Both the position numbers and the translations under genes were made by a program. From Darksidea phi (lineage: Eukaryota; Ascomycota; Dothideomycetes; Pleosporales; Lentitheciaceae), in NCBI GenBank assembly GCA_030770425.1, contig JASJFT010000034.1, positions 62,001-126,000 on the forward strand: a stretch of 64,000 nucleotides of DNA. Direction: 5' to 3'. Positions within the stretch are counted from its first letter, which is position 1; the number at the start of each line of letters is the position of its first letter. The notes below the pieces were generated by a model. The model worked only from the letters and a program-made list of their open reading frames with translations, was not told the DNA's origin and made no database searches. This document shows, piece after piece, positions 11,195 through 24,000 of this stretch.

Positions 11195-12094
11195 CGGCCC
11201 CTGTTTGCGTGACATCTCAACAAACATTCTAAAACCCCCTGTTTGTGTAATAGGGCGTCCAGCACGCCACCGTACTGAAACAACCTATGCTTGTAGTCCT
11301 TGGGACTTACATTAGGCTGATGGCGATGCCGAAATAAAGGTGCGCACAGAGGACCTGATCAGTTGCCTCGTTTTTGCTTACATGCTCCACAATGGCAAAC
11401 ATCCTGACATGGGGAGACTACCGCATGGTCCCTTTCATATCGAACATTGAACCCAACACAGTGCTGGTGTTGAGCCTGTATTCGCGTGATGATTTTAGCT
11501 TACATATCTGCACGTGGACAGTATAGGCATTATGAATGGAAGATACTTCAATAACCCATAGTTGAATTGAACGCAAAGTCCATGACCTCGTCATCAAACG
11601 GTACATATAGCTCGACTCCTGGCTTTTTTCAACACTTGGAATAGGAAAGTACTTCATGGCGGTAGAAGCAAACTTCTCAACTTTGACGTTGTGTTCGACG
11701 GTATATACCTTGACTAAATCTAAGCAAGCTTATAGCCCCGTCTTTTATTATATAGAAAGGCGTCACTTGTAGATAGGTGCAGTAATTGTGTCCTTTGCGA
11801 ACGACTACGAACCAGCGAATCTTACAAAACACACGTTGTCCATTACAGTTAACTCTCACATTATAACCATCATGGATAAGCAGTGCTTGACGCAGTCTAT
11901 TTTACGCGCCAACGTCTTATAGTCTACAGTATCGTGTCCTCTTAGGCACCACTTCCACTCACGAGAGCACGATACACATCCTACATACCCTAGCATAAAG
12001 AAGCGTATACATTTTCTTGGCCGATATTGGACTCCTTGAGTAGAATTGAACGCTAAATAAATATCACGCTTTTCCGTGCGGCACATGTCTTTCC

Positions 12095-15000
12095 TTATGC
12101 ACTTCCAGCAACCTCCCCAAACCACTGTCGCAAAGCCCCCGCCAACACTCCCGGCAACTCCCTAACATCCCTTACAACTAAATAATATCTGAAAGGAAAT
12201 CGCTCCATATACTTCCACCTGACCACCTTGCCTTCCTTCGAGATCTCCACAGATTGCAAGTCCATAATACTGGTTTTCTCCTGCGGCTTTGCTTTGTCGA
12301 CTTCGGAGGTGTCGGTAGTGGCTTGCGTAGGTAATGGCTGAGGCTGCGAGGTTGAAGAGTCGATGATGACGAAAACGACCATAACTCTCTCCTCCTGCGC
12401 CCGTCGAACAAGGCGTTGGATCTCAGCATGGCTATCGCAAATACCGTCGCTGACGATGAGCATAAGCTGCCACAGATCCTCGCCCGCTGAGCTAGACCCC
12501 TTCCTTCGCGCCTCGCCAAACAACTCTAAACTCCTCTCCACCAGTCCGCGCACGTTCGTTTTGCTAGCTTCAAAACCGAACTGCTCGAAGACGCGGACAC
12601 CTGCCTCGCTCGTGAACGGTTTGTCGAATTCATGCGCGACGTTCACATGTTCACCGAATCCAACCACTCCAACCTCACCCACCTCCAACATGGACAGCGA
12701 CCTCGTCACAAGCGTCAATGTCTTAAGCCCCATGTCCATACTCCCACTCTCGCGCATACTCCTCGAATCATCTAGCGCAATGAGCACCTGATAGTTCCTT
12801 TTACTCGGCATACTGCGCCTCAACCAGATCTTATCTCTCTTGTACCCACTCGCGATATACGGAATGATGCGTTTGAGGTTCAGTCGCTTGCCCGTGCGGA
12901 AGTCGCCGCGGAGTTTAGTGGCGAGGGTAGGAGCGAGGATCAAGCGGAGCGACTCGGTGAGTTGTTGAGAGAGGGAGTGTGTGCTAGATTCATGGGAAAG
13001 CCAAAGAGATCGAGCGGAATCCGTAGTCGGGGCAAGAGATGAGGTGAGATGGGTTAGTTCGAGTTGAGTGTCGACGTCGGCGAGGGAGCATGTCTCGGAG
13101 CGGGATTCGTCTTCATTGAGGGGTGTGGCATCTTCCATGTCGGCGTCTTCTTGGCTGGAGAAGGGCTTTTGCTCGCCGATAAATGCTTGTGGACGGCCGT
13201 CCGTGGTCGGCTGTTGTTGCTGTTCTTGCTCTTGGCCCGGCTTAGCATCGTCCATGTCAACATCTTGCTGACCATCCGGCGCCGCCTCGTTTAGATCCTC
13301 AGGTCGGACAGGCATCTTCTCCTCCTCGTCAACAGCCATGGCCATGTCATGATCTAGCGCCCTCGCTTGCTCTTCCGTCGCCGTTCCCAACGCCTGCGTA
13401 TCCGCCTTCTCCTCCTCATCTCCAAGATGTTCAAAGTCCGCTTTTGCCATATCAACTTCTTTGTCCACTTGCTGAACCTGTGACTGATCCTTTTCGCGTG
13501 CCTCGGAGATCTGCTTCTGCTGGTTATACCATCGTTCTAGTACATCGCCCAGTTTTTTGAAAGACTGCGTCTCTAATGACTCCGCGGGCTGTTCACCGCG
13601 ACCGCCGGCATCAGGCTGGGTTGTTTGACCGAGTGTACCGTCCTCGGCGGTGGTTTGTTGCGTTTTGTCGGAAGACTCGCCTTCGTTGCCGTCTTCGCGA
13701 TTTGCGGCGCTGGCAGATGCTTGCTCCTTCTGGTTCTGATGCGCTTCCTCGTTGGCGTCGGCACCGGCTCCAGCTTCGGCATTGGGATCGGCATGTTCGT
13801 CTTTGGAATCGCGAGGCTCATCGTCCGGCGCGTTCTGGTCGGGAAGTGGAACGGGGTCATCGTCCATGGCTTCGTCGCCCTCTTCTTCCTGCTGTTCCAG
13901 GTCTTCGTCGACGTGGCTGGTGGTGTCTTTCTGCTCTTCATCTTCCTGCTCAGAACCAGTCTCGTCGTCCACAGTGTCGGGCTCAGCACCAGCATCAGCC
14001 TCCATTTCCTCTTCGCCAAGATTGTCTTCCATATCCATGTCGCTGAAATCATCGTCCTTGTCTTGCCCATCGCCGTCAATGTCAAGCTCATCAGGCAGGT
14101 CAAGTGTCTCCTCTTCCTTGGCATGAGGATCCATTTGCTCCGTTTCACCCATACCAACATTCTCCTCCTGATCTTCGCCCTCCATCTCCATCTCCTCATC
14201 TTCCTCACCTCCATCCTTTTCTTCCTTCTCCTCTTTTTCTCCATCTTCACCGTTTTTCTCCTTCTGCTCAGCAGCAACCTGTTCATCTTGGTTCTCCGTC
14301 CCAACATCTTGCTTTCCCTCTTTATCTCTCAAATTGTCCTCTTTCCCACCCTCGTCCCACATTTTCTCGTCAACAGCGCTAGGGCCAAGATCATCTACAC
14401 TACCGACTTCGCTTTGCACCTCGTCATCGCCTTCTTCCCCATCTGTCCCTTCGTCTTCATTCTCAGCCACTTCACCAGTCTCGCCTTCCATTTCCTGTTC
14501 ACCCATGTCAACAGCATCTTCCTGCTCTTCGATGCTGCCTTCACGCTCGCCGCCTTTCTCCTGGGCGAGCTCTTCAAGATCTTCGTCGTCTTCGATGTCT
14601 TTCGAGATATCTTCTGCACCCTCACCTTCACCAAGACCAGTTCCAGATTCGAGTTTTTCGTCTTTGCCTTGCTGCTGGTCGGAAGACTTTTCGGACGGCT
14701 GGCAGAACCCTTGCGTGCCGATTTGAATGAAAGACTTTGAAAGACGATAGAGCAGCCTCGCAGTTGAACAGTGTAGTGCCTCGTAACGCTGGATGAGGAA
14801 CTTATGAGATGCCATATACTGGTTGATAATCGGCTGTACGGAAGCGAACATCGCAACAACAGCTCTCAGATGGTCTTGCTCATGCAAGTATGGCATCATC
14901 CCCAAGGTTATTGAAAGAGCTACCCCGATCTGTGGCGCATGAAGAGCATTGACCGCGGTGATCAGACTTTGCTCTTCCTTGACAAGCCACGCCGCATCAT

Positions 15001-18000
15001 CCATCGAAGTTGGTAGATCTTTGAGCGCAGTCTCAACATCCTGCATAGAGCCAAGAATCATGTCAAGCGCTGCGAAGACCTTGCTGCAGTGCGTACCAAC
15101 CGTCACTCTCGCATCCACTAAGAACCCTAAATCTTTAACCTCGGGGTAATTGAAGACGTAGGGCTCAATGTGCTTGAGTACCGTTCGGGAGATTGGATAT
15201 CGTTCGAGCCAGACTGTGAACTCCTCGCAGAAGGCCGCGAGTTTGCTCTGAACGGCCTGATCGAGTGTTTTGTGCGCCTCTGACCATACGTTCGTCGGTA
15301 AGATGGGTACCTTTTCGTACGTATCTGCCAATTCACGAAGTTGTGAGCTCCACTCTCGCATACCCTGAATTAACCCGTCAATCTCGTTCGTCTGCCCGAG
15401 CTTCGCTTGCGCAATAACGATGTCAGCGCCGGCATCGAGCATAGCACATAGCCAGGAGAGTCTCGACGGTAAAGCCCCAGTAGCATTGATCTTGGCATCT
15501 GGGACGCGTGTGACAGTTTGCTCATTGAGGCTGCAGAGTGCATCAATCTTCGCTGTGTGTTGTCGTAAGTCCGTCAAAGCCTGCGCAGACTTGCTCAGCA
15601 CGTCTCGTTGCCTGATGGTCGCATACAGCAAGCCGTCCAGAAACCCAATGCTCCTCGAAATATCATTGCCCGTTAGGTCTCCCGAATGCTCTTTAGCCAC
15701 GTCACGAACTTGCGACATGATATTAAGCGACTTGTGCAAGAGGTACTCAGCTCCCTTTCCACACTGTCCACTCAATATACCAACACTCGGCAAACCAGCA
15801 AGCACAGTCGCGAGCTGATCTTGTCTAGCTAAGACATCGCTGCTGAGGTTCATCTTTACGCCCATTGAGCGCAGCTCTTTCATCGTATCCGCGTAAAGCT
15901 TGCGCTTCTGCGTCTTGAGATGCTGCACAGTTTCTTTGTTTGCTTCTGTGAGATTTGCGGGTGTGGCTTTCTGTAGCTCGGTAATAGATGTTTCAAGGTC
16001 TGCTATGAAACTTTCGATATATGCGGCTCCATCGATAGCCTCAGAGTTTGGTGTTGACATTTTGCGCATCATTGATACCGTGGCGGCGAGGTTTTTGAAC
16101 CGCGTGGGTCGTTCGCCCCAAGCTGGGATGCTTGTCATGCAAAACTCCAAGGCGGTCGGCGAAACGCTCGAAGATACTTCTCCCATGTTCACATCGATCG
16201 CGATCAAACTTTCGTCGGGGAATCCAGCCTTGACGATCCCAGATACGGGCTGATTCAGTAACTTCCTAAACTTCCGCACCAGCTTTGACAGCTTGTGATG
16301 GGAAATCTTGGCACTCTGCTTTAGTGCTTCAATGTTCGTATCTTTCCAGCTCGCCAATTTGATGACATTTTTGATTTCTTTCTCCAGCACTTGTCGTCCC
16401 TTGACGAGCGCTTCGCGAACGGGCTTCTGTAGGCGCGAGAAATATGCGATAAAGTTCTCAAGCGCCAACGCAACGTGTTCGAAAGTATCGACATCTTGTA
16501 CGCGCATAATGATATGCCGATGGAGTTGTCGCAACAGTGCGATCCGGTGCTCGTACTGGCCCATTGTCGTCGAGTAGAAGAAGCCCTCTAGTGTCTTCAA
16601 GAGCTGCTTCGTGTGCATTCTCATTTCCCTTGCATCCTCGATCGACTCCGCAGCTGCAATGAGAGTCTCATACGCGACAAAAAACCATGTTTTAGCATTG
16701 TCACGGCACTTCTCGGTTTCAATGTCGAAAAGTCGCGCCCACGTAGTGAGCTCAAGTTGTCGCCAACTGACCAATAATTTCGTGAGATCATCGAACAAAT
16801 TCGCTGTGCTGAACTCGCGGCTAGCAACGCGCTGCCACTCGTACATGTAGCCATGTAATTTCTCCGCCTTCGTAATAAGCTTCCCAATGGGGTCGACGTA
16901 GCGGAACTCGAGCACTTCCTCACATGTACGAAGTACTTCCCACAACGTCGCATGCTCAGGCCATATTTTGCGAATCTGGCGGTAACGGAGCTGGATGCTG
17001 CGGATGAGTGCGATCATTCGCTTGGCTTCGGGAAGGTTTGCATCAAAGTAGAAGTTATAGCTCTTGCCGGTGCCAGATGATGCCAGCGCAGCCGTTCTCT
17101 TCTCAAGTAAGAGGTAGGTGACGGGTAGCGCATCTTCGTGGTTGGTTCCATGGCCTTCCTCCCCAGCTACCCGAGCCGTCTCAGTCGCGCACCATTCCAG
17201 TAGGCTTTTAAGGGCATCTGAAGCATTGCCGCCACCCACGAAGATATCAGCGTGCATATCAGCAAGGCGGATAGCGTGTTTGGGAGATGTTGTTGTTAAT
17301 GCTACCTGCGGAGCACCATCTTCCTGCTCGTAGTCAGGAAACAAGCTTGGATCTTCTTCCTCAGTATCTTCCTCATCGCCGCGAAAGGTGTACAAGCTCG
17401 TGTTCTTGGCTTCCTCTCTCTGGTCCCGCAGTAGCTGTGTTTTCCAGTCGCCATAAAAGGACGCGAAGATGTCGTGGACGAGTTGACGCGTCTTCTCTCC
17501 AGACAAATAGCCCGGATCTACTGTCTTGATGATAGATAGACAATATAAAGCATGCCACCGCAAGTCGACCGCGTGGTTCCTTTGTGCCAAATGCTTCTCA
17601 CATGCTTGTAACAGAAATTCAGAGCCCCGGACGATGCCCTGCCCTGGAAGCCCAAAGAACGGGCTTTGTTGAGCAAGATAAGCGAGAGACCTTGATATAT
17701 CACTCTCTTCTCCCCGCTCCTTTGCGCCAAGAGTCAGGCCGATGCTCAGACAGACAAGAAAGCCCACAGCGGGAGCAGTGATATCGTCATAGCTACGATA
17801 GCCTTCCTCAAGTCTTCGAATGATATGTGCGATATTCTGTCGAAGGGTGTTGTCCGCAGAAGCCTCTTGAGCAGTCATTGAGCCTGAGGCTAACGGTTGT
17901 ATAACTGAGAGAAGATTTGAGAATTCTCCCTGAAGAGCATCGAGCTCAGACACTTCTGGTCGCACTATAGCTGGAACAAGTGGTTCTTCGCCCATTTCAT

Positions 18001-21000
18001 GGATTGCATATTTAGTCTGGCGAATGCGAAAGCTCGTGTCCTGACCAGTAAAACCGACCTGGAACTGACATAATGCTTGCAGCTTTGCAATGAGTCCTGA
18101 TTTCTCTTCATTGAACAGCTTCCGCTCAATCATTGGTTGTAGTGCGGGATCGTGTGGGTAGTCTGGCACATACAGAGCCAGCCCAGTCAAACCCAGTGTG
18201 ATCCATGCCTGCGAGTGGACCAGATCGGCGTGCTGATAGCATTGCTTGAGCGGTGCCAGGGCCTGTTGGTACCGGTCTGAAATGGTTGTCTCCGAATACA
18301 ACTCCAGCGTGTTCATGTCGACTTTGGAAACTACGTCAATGCAGTGAGAAGCATAAACGTCATGGACTACCGAGCGATAGAGCTTCGGTAGAGCATCATA
18401 TTGATCTTGAGTTATGCGGTTGGAGTCGAGCGCGAGCTGATGGGAGAGTACCTGAAGCTCTGATTCGAAACGATCGAGCTGAGAGAGTTGTACTTCGTCC
18501 GCACCATGCCTGCGAAGTGTTAGGATGCTGATATAGAGTTTCATACATATTAGACTTACAACTTCGACAGCATAGCTGTATGAAATCGCCCCTGCAGAAC
18601 GATGTCTTGGCCTACCTGCTTCTCAAGCCCTAGATAAAGATAGAGGCGAGATAGCTTGTCTGAAGGATGTTGAATCTCCCCAACATTAGGCAGCTTGGTC
18701 GGTCTCCTTGCAAGTAGAGACGCTTTGGCCCTCACAAGAGGAAGAGCAGCTGACGTCAAAGATCCGTGATTTGGGGCCACATCTAGGAATTGACACAATC
18801 CTTCGAACTCCTCCTCAAAGTATGGGGTGACGGCTACGTCTTCCTCGCCGATGCTTTCTTCAAGCTCACGGACGGCGATTTCGAGATTCTACTGTATCAT
18901 TAGCGACTACCCGCTCATCCTCATTACTGGAGTGAAATGTACCGTAATCAATTCGCCAGCATCGACATCCTGCCTTCTTACAAGCTCCAACGAGCTTACA
19001 AACCGCTCCCTTATCTGAACCATCTCATTAAGTTTCAGGCCAGACTTCCACATCGCAATATCGAGGCGATCTGCAAGGCCTTCCAGATTCAGGATTGCAG
19101 TTAGTTGCTTCCACGTCTTTGGAGTGTCGGGTTTAAAGTGACACCAAATGCGCTCCATGCCTAGGCCGGACGTGAGATGGACATCGGAGCTAAACGCGGC
19201 TACTTCCTTTGAGAGCGTGATAGACAAGTTAGCTGCGGGGGAGGAGGTGGTTTTTGCGAGAAAAGAAAGTGCCGCGGTAAGCATCTTGAGGTAAGTTTGG
19301 AAGGTCGCCCTATCGAAGCCCGATGAAGATGTCAGCTCGTAGAAAGCCCAGAAGAGTTGCCGTAAAGCCTTCGGAGATATATCTGCAGCTTCGAAGCCTT
19401 GCCCACTTTGAGTGATAGCAATGATCGCTTCTACGCTCTTAGCCAAGCCTTTCCAAAAAGCGTACAGAAACTCGGGAAGTCTCTGCTTCTCCTTCCGGCG
19501 CTCGAGCCTCGTCGATGGTAGTGTCTGGATAGCTTGCTTCATGTTGTACAAGTCGAGCAAGACGTCGTATAGAGAAGCGTACCACATGGAGGCTGATCTA
19601 GAAGCTACGCTACGATGAAGGCAAAGCTCGTTGATTAATGGGTGGTATTGCTGCGAAGATATATCAGCAACTGTCGGGAAAACAGTTTCATAACTTACTA
19701 TGGCCAGCAAAGAGTTGTCAAAGCTTTCAGCATTAAGATGGCGCTGTAAGGCTTTCGCCTGAGCATCCCAAGTGCTGATAAGAAAGTCGATGTGACGATT
19801 CATCACGCCCATGTCATTGCTGTGCTGGACATCTGTGCCGTTGACCCGGACTAATGCAGATGGTGCCGTGCCGTTAGTCAACGCGGAAGCTTTTGATGAC
19901 AGCCATCCCGTCGACACTTGATTATTGAAGCTTTGTAGCAACTCAGTATCGGCCGTAGACAGATTGTCAAGCCTCGTATCCACGGTGTCTACCGCACCAT
20001 CTACTCCCTCGCACAGGTGCCGGAAGCGATACATTCGCGAATCTAGCGGATACTCCGGGACACCCACCTTTTTCACACTCTCGTTCTCGTCCCCAGGCAA
20101 AAGGCAAATCTCTACAGCACGATTTCTCATCGCCCTTGATAGCTCTCCAAACCTCGGATCTACTGTCATGAATATTCTGAAGTCCGCATGTGGCTTGACG
20201 ATTCTCGCCTCCCCGTCGGCAGTGGAATGTTCATTGATGCTAAGGTATCCATTCGGTTCGAGAAGAGAATTGAGGCGGTCGAGAACGGCACTGCTGCAGA
20301 GATTCGCGTTATCAAGAACAAGCCATTTTCCTTGTTCGAGAGCTTGAATGAGGATGCCGTCGACCCATTGGAAACGTGCACCATCGATTTGGTGGGGTGC
20401 TTGAAGAATATTTTGGAGCTCTTGTGCGAGCTCGACGGCCTCGGCGGAGTGCTGATCTGCGGTAGCTATCTGGTGGAGAAGGGGCAGTATATTTGACACA
20501 TGTGACTCGTTGATTAGATGCTCGAGCAGCTGGGAGAAAGCTGAAAATTGAGTGATCGGGGATGCAAGACGGCGTCGCGCAAACTCTTCAAGCTTTGCTA
20601 GGAAGCGATGCATTTCTCGCGAGGGATCGACTTGCTCGTAGCCCCCCACAAGGTCCATAGCATCGATATCCGCATTCATGGAGAAAGTAATTAAGGCCGC
20701 TCCAACGAAAGATGCCAGCTGATTGAGTAGAGAAGTCTTCCCTGAACCTGGCGGGCCTACAAGTATGACTGGCCAATTCTGACGTACGCTGACCATGAGA
20801 GCTTCCACGGGAAAAAGCCGCGGTATGTGCAGACTTCCGATAGGATCGGGTCTGGTAATAGCTGCATCCCTAGGAAGTACGCCTAGACCGACTTGCAGGC
20901 ATGTTGGAGTGAGATCGTGGCAGAGTGCTATCCGTGGCTCGTGAGCACCATAGGTAGCTTCAAATAGTTGAAGCAGCCGTACCCGGTCCAGTTCGCTACG

Positions 21001-24000
21001 GAAACGCTGTGCGAAGATAGTATCGAGGAAGTCTCGTGCTGAACCTGGGAATGATTTTGAAGCAAGGAGCTGTAGCCATCGAAGCGTGTCTCGCAAATTG
21101 AACTCCCATGGCGCACCAAGCGCACCAAAAGCGCGGTGGTTAACAACTTGATCGTCAAGCTCAGCGACGAAAGTAATCAACTTCTGGACCTCGTTTGTTT
21201 CTACGTTAGGGAACATTTTGAAGCAGATGAGTGAGAGATCCTCCGGACGAAATATATCCGCGTAAGCGACCGTAAACCGGTTCACAAAAGACGCAGGCAA
21301 TCCTTTACGACCGCCACCTTGATGATGCGGGTTCTGGGCAGCAAAGACGCGGAAGTCGGGATGCTTGTGGAATGTCTGGTCAAGCTCCGAGATGTAGACT
21401 TCACCACGGTGATCAAGAACAGCGTTGAGGCCCTCCAAAACTGACTGAGAGGCCAAATTCATCTCATCGAGCAAAACCCAGTCGCCGTTCTTCATCGCCT
21501 TAAGGAACGGAGCGTCTCGCCAAGCAAACGTACCCACTTGTCCATCTTCGACTGGTACATCAGAACCGAAGAGATCCATGAGATCTGTTTGCTCTGAAAG
21601 ATTGAGCCTAGTGAGAGGTTTGCCTATAGCTTTAGCGAGTGCTGTAATGAGCGTGGTCTTGCCGACACCAGGGTTTCCTTCGAGTAGGATAGGCTTTGAC
21701 AACTGCAGTGCGCGAGCAACTCGCATTGCATTTGAGCGCGTAGTGGGAGCCTCGAGCGAGAAGTTGACGTCAGCAGTAGTTGTTTTGGCGTATTTGGGAA
21801 TGGTAAAGCTTCCAAGTTGGAGGGACAATTCAGTAGACATGATGTCAATTGTACCAAAGTACAATGGAGTCGCGTCCATGCCGATCAACTTGCTAAGGTG
21901 ATGTAGGCATGCTTTACGTTCTTCGTCAATGGAGGCGGAGGAGATCGCAAGCAAACCAGCTGGATTTGCTCCGAGCGTATCAATAAAGACCATCGCCGCA
22001 CCACTCACGAGTGCGAGTACCGGGTCCTCGTTGAAAGAGCTATTGATGAATGTGACCCAGGCAAGAGTATCGCGTATCGAGATGGAGGATGCTACCGAAG
22101 TGTTATACTTCTCGTTGAACCATTGCGAGAAAGACACGATAGTCTGAGCATGGTTTACTGCGCTCGGCTTCAGCTTTGCTCGAACAATCTGCAAAATATC
22201 TTCGACGTCGGACAGTGCAGGAACCCAAATCTCAGTGAATCGGTTGCGCAGCGCAGGCGATAACTCTCTCTTGCCATAATCGCCGCCAGGGTTCATCGTG
22301 GCGAGAAATTGGAACCCTTCGGTGGCTGTCACTAAAGAGTCTATAGGACCCTTCTCTGCTAGCAATAAGGTACGAGATGGCTCGAGAACACTGTTCAAGC
22401 GCTCAAGCACAGAGTCGTCCGCAAGTGAAATCTCATCCAAAAGGAAGAGCTGGCCGGTCCTCATCGCGAGCACCAAGCTTCCGTCTGCCCATTCGAACAG
22501 GGCAGCGGACTTGATACGATTCGTATGTATTTCGTCGCGATGGTCTGCAGGTATCAAATCGCGTGTCGATTGGTCAAGCTTGTCGTATAGTCCAAGCAGT
22601 TCCGGCAGCTCAAGAGTCGTGAGGTCGGCATCGCCAGCTAGAGTCTTAAGTACTGAAATTAATTGTTTCCGAAGCAAGTCTTCAATGGCAGCCCTGTTTC
22701 GGATTGGTCGCTGTGCACCAATCAAATCGCCGGTCTCGGTGTTCTGATGGGCGTTCAGAATATGCAATTGCTTCTCGAAAGCATCAGCGAGCATCTGGCA
22801 CACTGTAGTCTTGCCACATCCAGTTTCTCCAACTAGCAGGACTGGCTCGTTGTTACGGATGGCGTGGGCGACCAATACGAATAGTCGACGCATTGCTGAT
22901 GTCCATACTACGCTGGCTTCTGCTCCAGTCTTTTCCTTGCAGAGTTTGATCTCTGGTGAACCGTCTTCGCTGTACATGTTCACCTCGTCGATGGAAACAC
23001 GAGGTCCTTTCTTGCTCATGACTCTTTCGATGATGTTTTTGACAGCAACGCGCTCTTCTTCTTTCCGTACGCGTTCAGCAAGGAGCATGTAGCCATTATT
23101 TGCTAAGTCTTGGATGGTGTCGGCTTTTCGTTGCGCCCAACGGAAAAGATCGCGTAGCGTCGCGAAGCTCTTCTGTTCAAACAGTCGGTTCTCCTGCCGT
23201 AGAGTGGATAGCTCCTGGTACACGCTGACGATGCGCTTGCACCACGTCTCGGGTATCATTGTGCGGCGATGCAAAATTTCCGTCAGCTCCTCTACCGGGA
23301 TGTCATCAAAGTGAAGCTCGAGGAACCGATTGCGGAATGCTCGCGACAGGACCTTTCGGCCGCCATAAAGCCCAGCTGGATTCTGTGTTGCAAAGAGCAT
23401 GAAATCGGCGTGCGGTCGAACGATTTCTTGTGTTTCCGGAATCAGTAGTTCTCTATTATCATCCAGAAGTCGATTCAGCGCCTCCAGTACGTCGGTCGGC
23501 GCCAGATTCAGTTCATCAAGCACAATCCAGTGTCCCCCGCGAAGAGCTTCCACGAGGATTCCCTCTTGGAATGTAAGCTTTCCGTCCGTGCCAGAAATGT
23601 ACGATCCGAGATACTCTTGGAGATCGGTATGTTCGTGATTATTGATGCGGACAAACTTATTACCAGATCGCTTAGCAAGATACTCGATCATACTTGTCTT
23701 CCCGGACGATGTCGGACCCTGAATAAGTACAGGATATCGGCGTGTGGACGCAGCACGGATCAAGTTGTTCATATTCCGCTGAACGAAAGGTGTGATGATG
23801 TAATGAGGCTGTTCTTCGATAGCATGTACGCCTTGTCGAAGCCAGTAATGACCTTGTCGAACGTAGTTCCGCCCATCGCTTGGTTGCAAAAGCGGCTTTC
23901 CGAGTTCCGCTTTGAGAACGGCCTTTTGTGGAAAGAGAATGTCGTTGATAATCGGCGCGACAAGATCCTCAGAGCCCTTTCCTAGAAATGTGAGGAAGCT

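Larger units (their letters stand above)
7795..12094. other. Gene-poor 4.3-kb region
   Basis: I find no gene I can support between the 7.1-kb hypothetical gene and the end of midasin. Many short frames occur on both strands, especially in the GC-rich 8.5-9.5 kb part, where antisense frames overlap, which is typical of chance in GC-rich DNA. It holds several short tandem repeats and one GC-rich inverted repeat, listed separately. No transposase, reverse transcriptase or terminal repeats were recognised. Confidence 0.5.

Noticed and set aside
13573..14740. Long frames on both strands inside midasin (371 aa on plus, 244 aa on minus)
   Set aside because: They lie in the Asp/Glu-rich coding stretch, where GAG/GAA/GAT codons leave other frames open. 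Composition alone explains them.
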